64,000 nucleotides of DNA from Helicobacter fennelliae (GTDB lineage: Bacteria; Campylobacterota; Campylobacteria; Campylobacterales; Helicobacteraceae), in assembly GCF_900451005.1 (NCBI RefSeq), contig NZ_UGIB01000001.1:1054001-1118000 (forward strand). Direction: 5' to 3'. The translations under genes were made by a program, and so were the position numbers. The notes beneath the pieces were generated by a model that saw only the letters and a list, made by a program, of their open reading frames with translations, did not search any database and was not told the DNA's origin. Below are positions 63,997-64,000 of the stretch, in pieces (within the stretch, counting starts at the first letter, position 1; each line of letters starts with the position of its first letter).

Positions 63997-64000
63997 TGAA

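Overview
The window reads as chromosomal DNA of a Helicobacter species (Campylobacterota), most likely an enterohepatic one. Several gene blocks match orders I know from H. pylori: thrS-infC-rpmI-rplT; rppH-lysC-hobA-holB-folP; the NifU-like gene, a hypothetical gene and murE. A HugZ-type haem oxygenase, a HobA replication factor, class II DAHP synthase and an FlgR-type regulator support this. The DNA is AT-rich and strewn with the 7-mer AGATTCT/AGAATCT in both orientations, inside and between genes.

Layout. 1-9 kb: a decayed gene, a small LTXXQ-like periplasmic protein, tgt with a one-base frameshift, a very large S6-type serine protease autotransporter preceded by an uncatalogued 41-residue membrane ORF, and an outer membrane protein whose upstream region carries a 10-base C/G tract. 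9-12 kb: an MHS-type transporter, gpsA and a PepSY-type membrane protein. 12.3-13.65 kb: the wreck of a TonB-dependent receptor, cut off by foreign DNA. 13.63-22.65 kb: a decaying mobilizable element with a MntA/HepT-like pair, MOBP-type relaxase, MobC-like protein, a candidate oriT with a TATCCTGC nick motif, cargo genes, a DUF5710/Toprim primase and a tyrosine integrase. Most of these carry frameshifts or stops.

22.65-29.7 kb: the most interesting region. A broken glycosyltransferase is followed by two envelope-type genes and then four consecutive genes (GT2 glycosyltransferase, GT-C-like membrane protein, methyltransferase, second polytopic membrane protein). Each of the four contains a G or C run of 10-13 inside its reading frame. 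As sequenced, three are in frame and the fourth is out of frame by exactly one G. This looks like a combinatorial phase-variable surface-glycan locus.

29.7-36.4 kb: core genes (class II DAHP synthase, rplT, rpmI, infC, thrS, flgR). 36.4-39.7 kb: a RelBE-type pair, then two decayed envelope genes (GT2 glycosyltransferase and MdoB-like phosphoglycerol transferase). 39.7-46.6 kb: gyrA, hugZ with a Fur-box-like palindrome, a GtrA-family gene, sodB, an MFS transporter and a Pro-His-Arg-Arg tRNA cluster behind a strong sigma-70 promoter. 46.8-48.1 kb: two broken envelope genes. 48.3-57 kb: one long minus-strand run proA, proB, AsmA-like, folP, holB, hobA, lysC, rppH with mostly overlapping genes. 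57.5-64 kb: NifU-like, hypothetical, murE, Na/Pi cotransporter and metG on the plus strand.

Two themes recur. First, there is much gene decay among surface and mobile genes, while core genes other than tgt are intact. Second, simple-sequence DNA (homopolymers and the AGATTCT word) sits where it can change expression or lengthen disordered linkers. All functional calls rest on reading motifs by eye; no database search was run.
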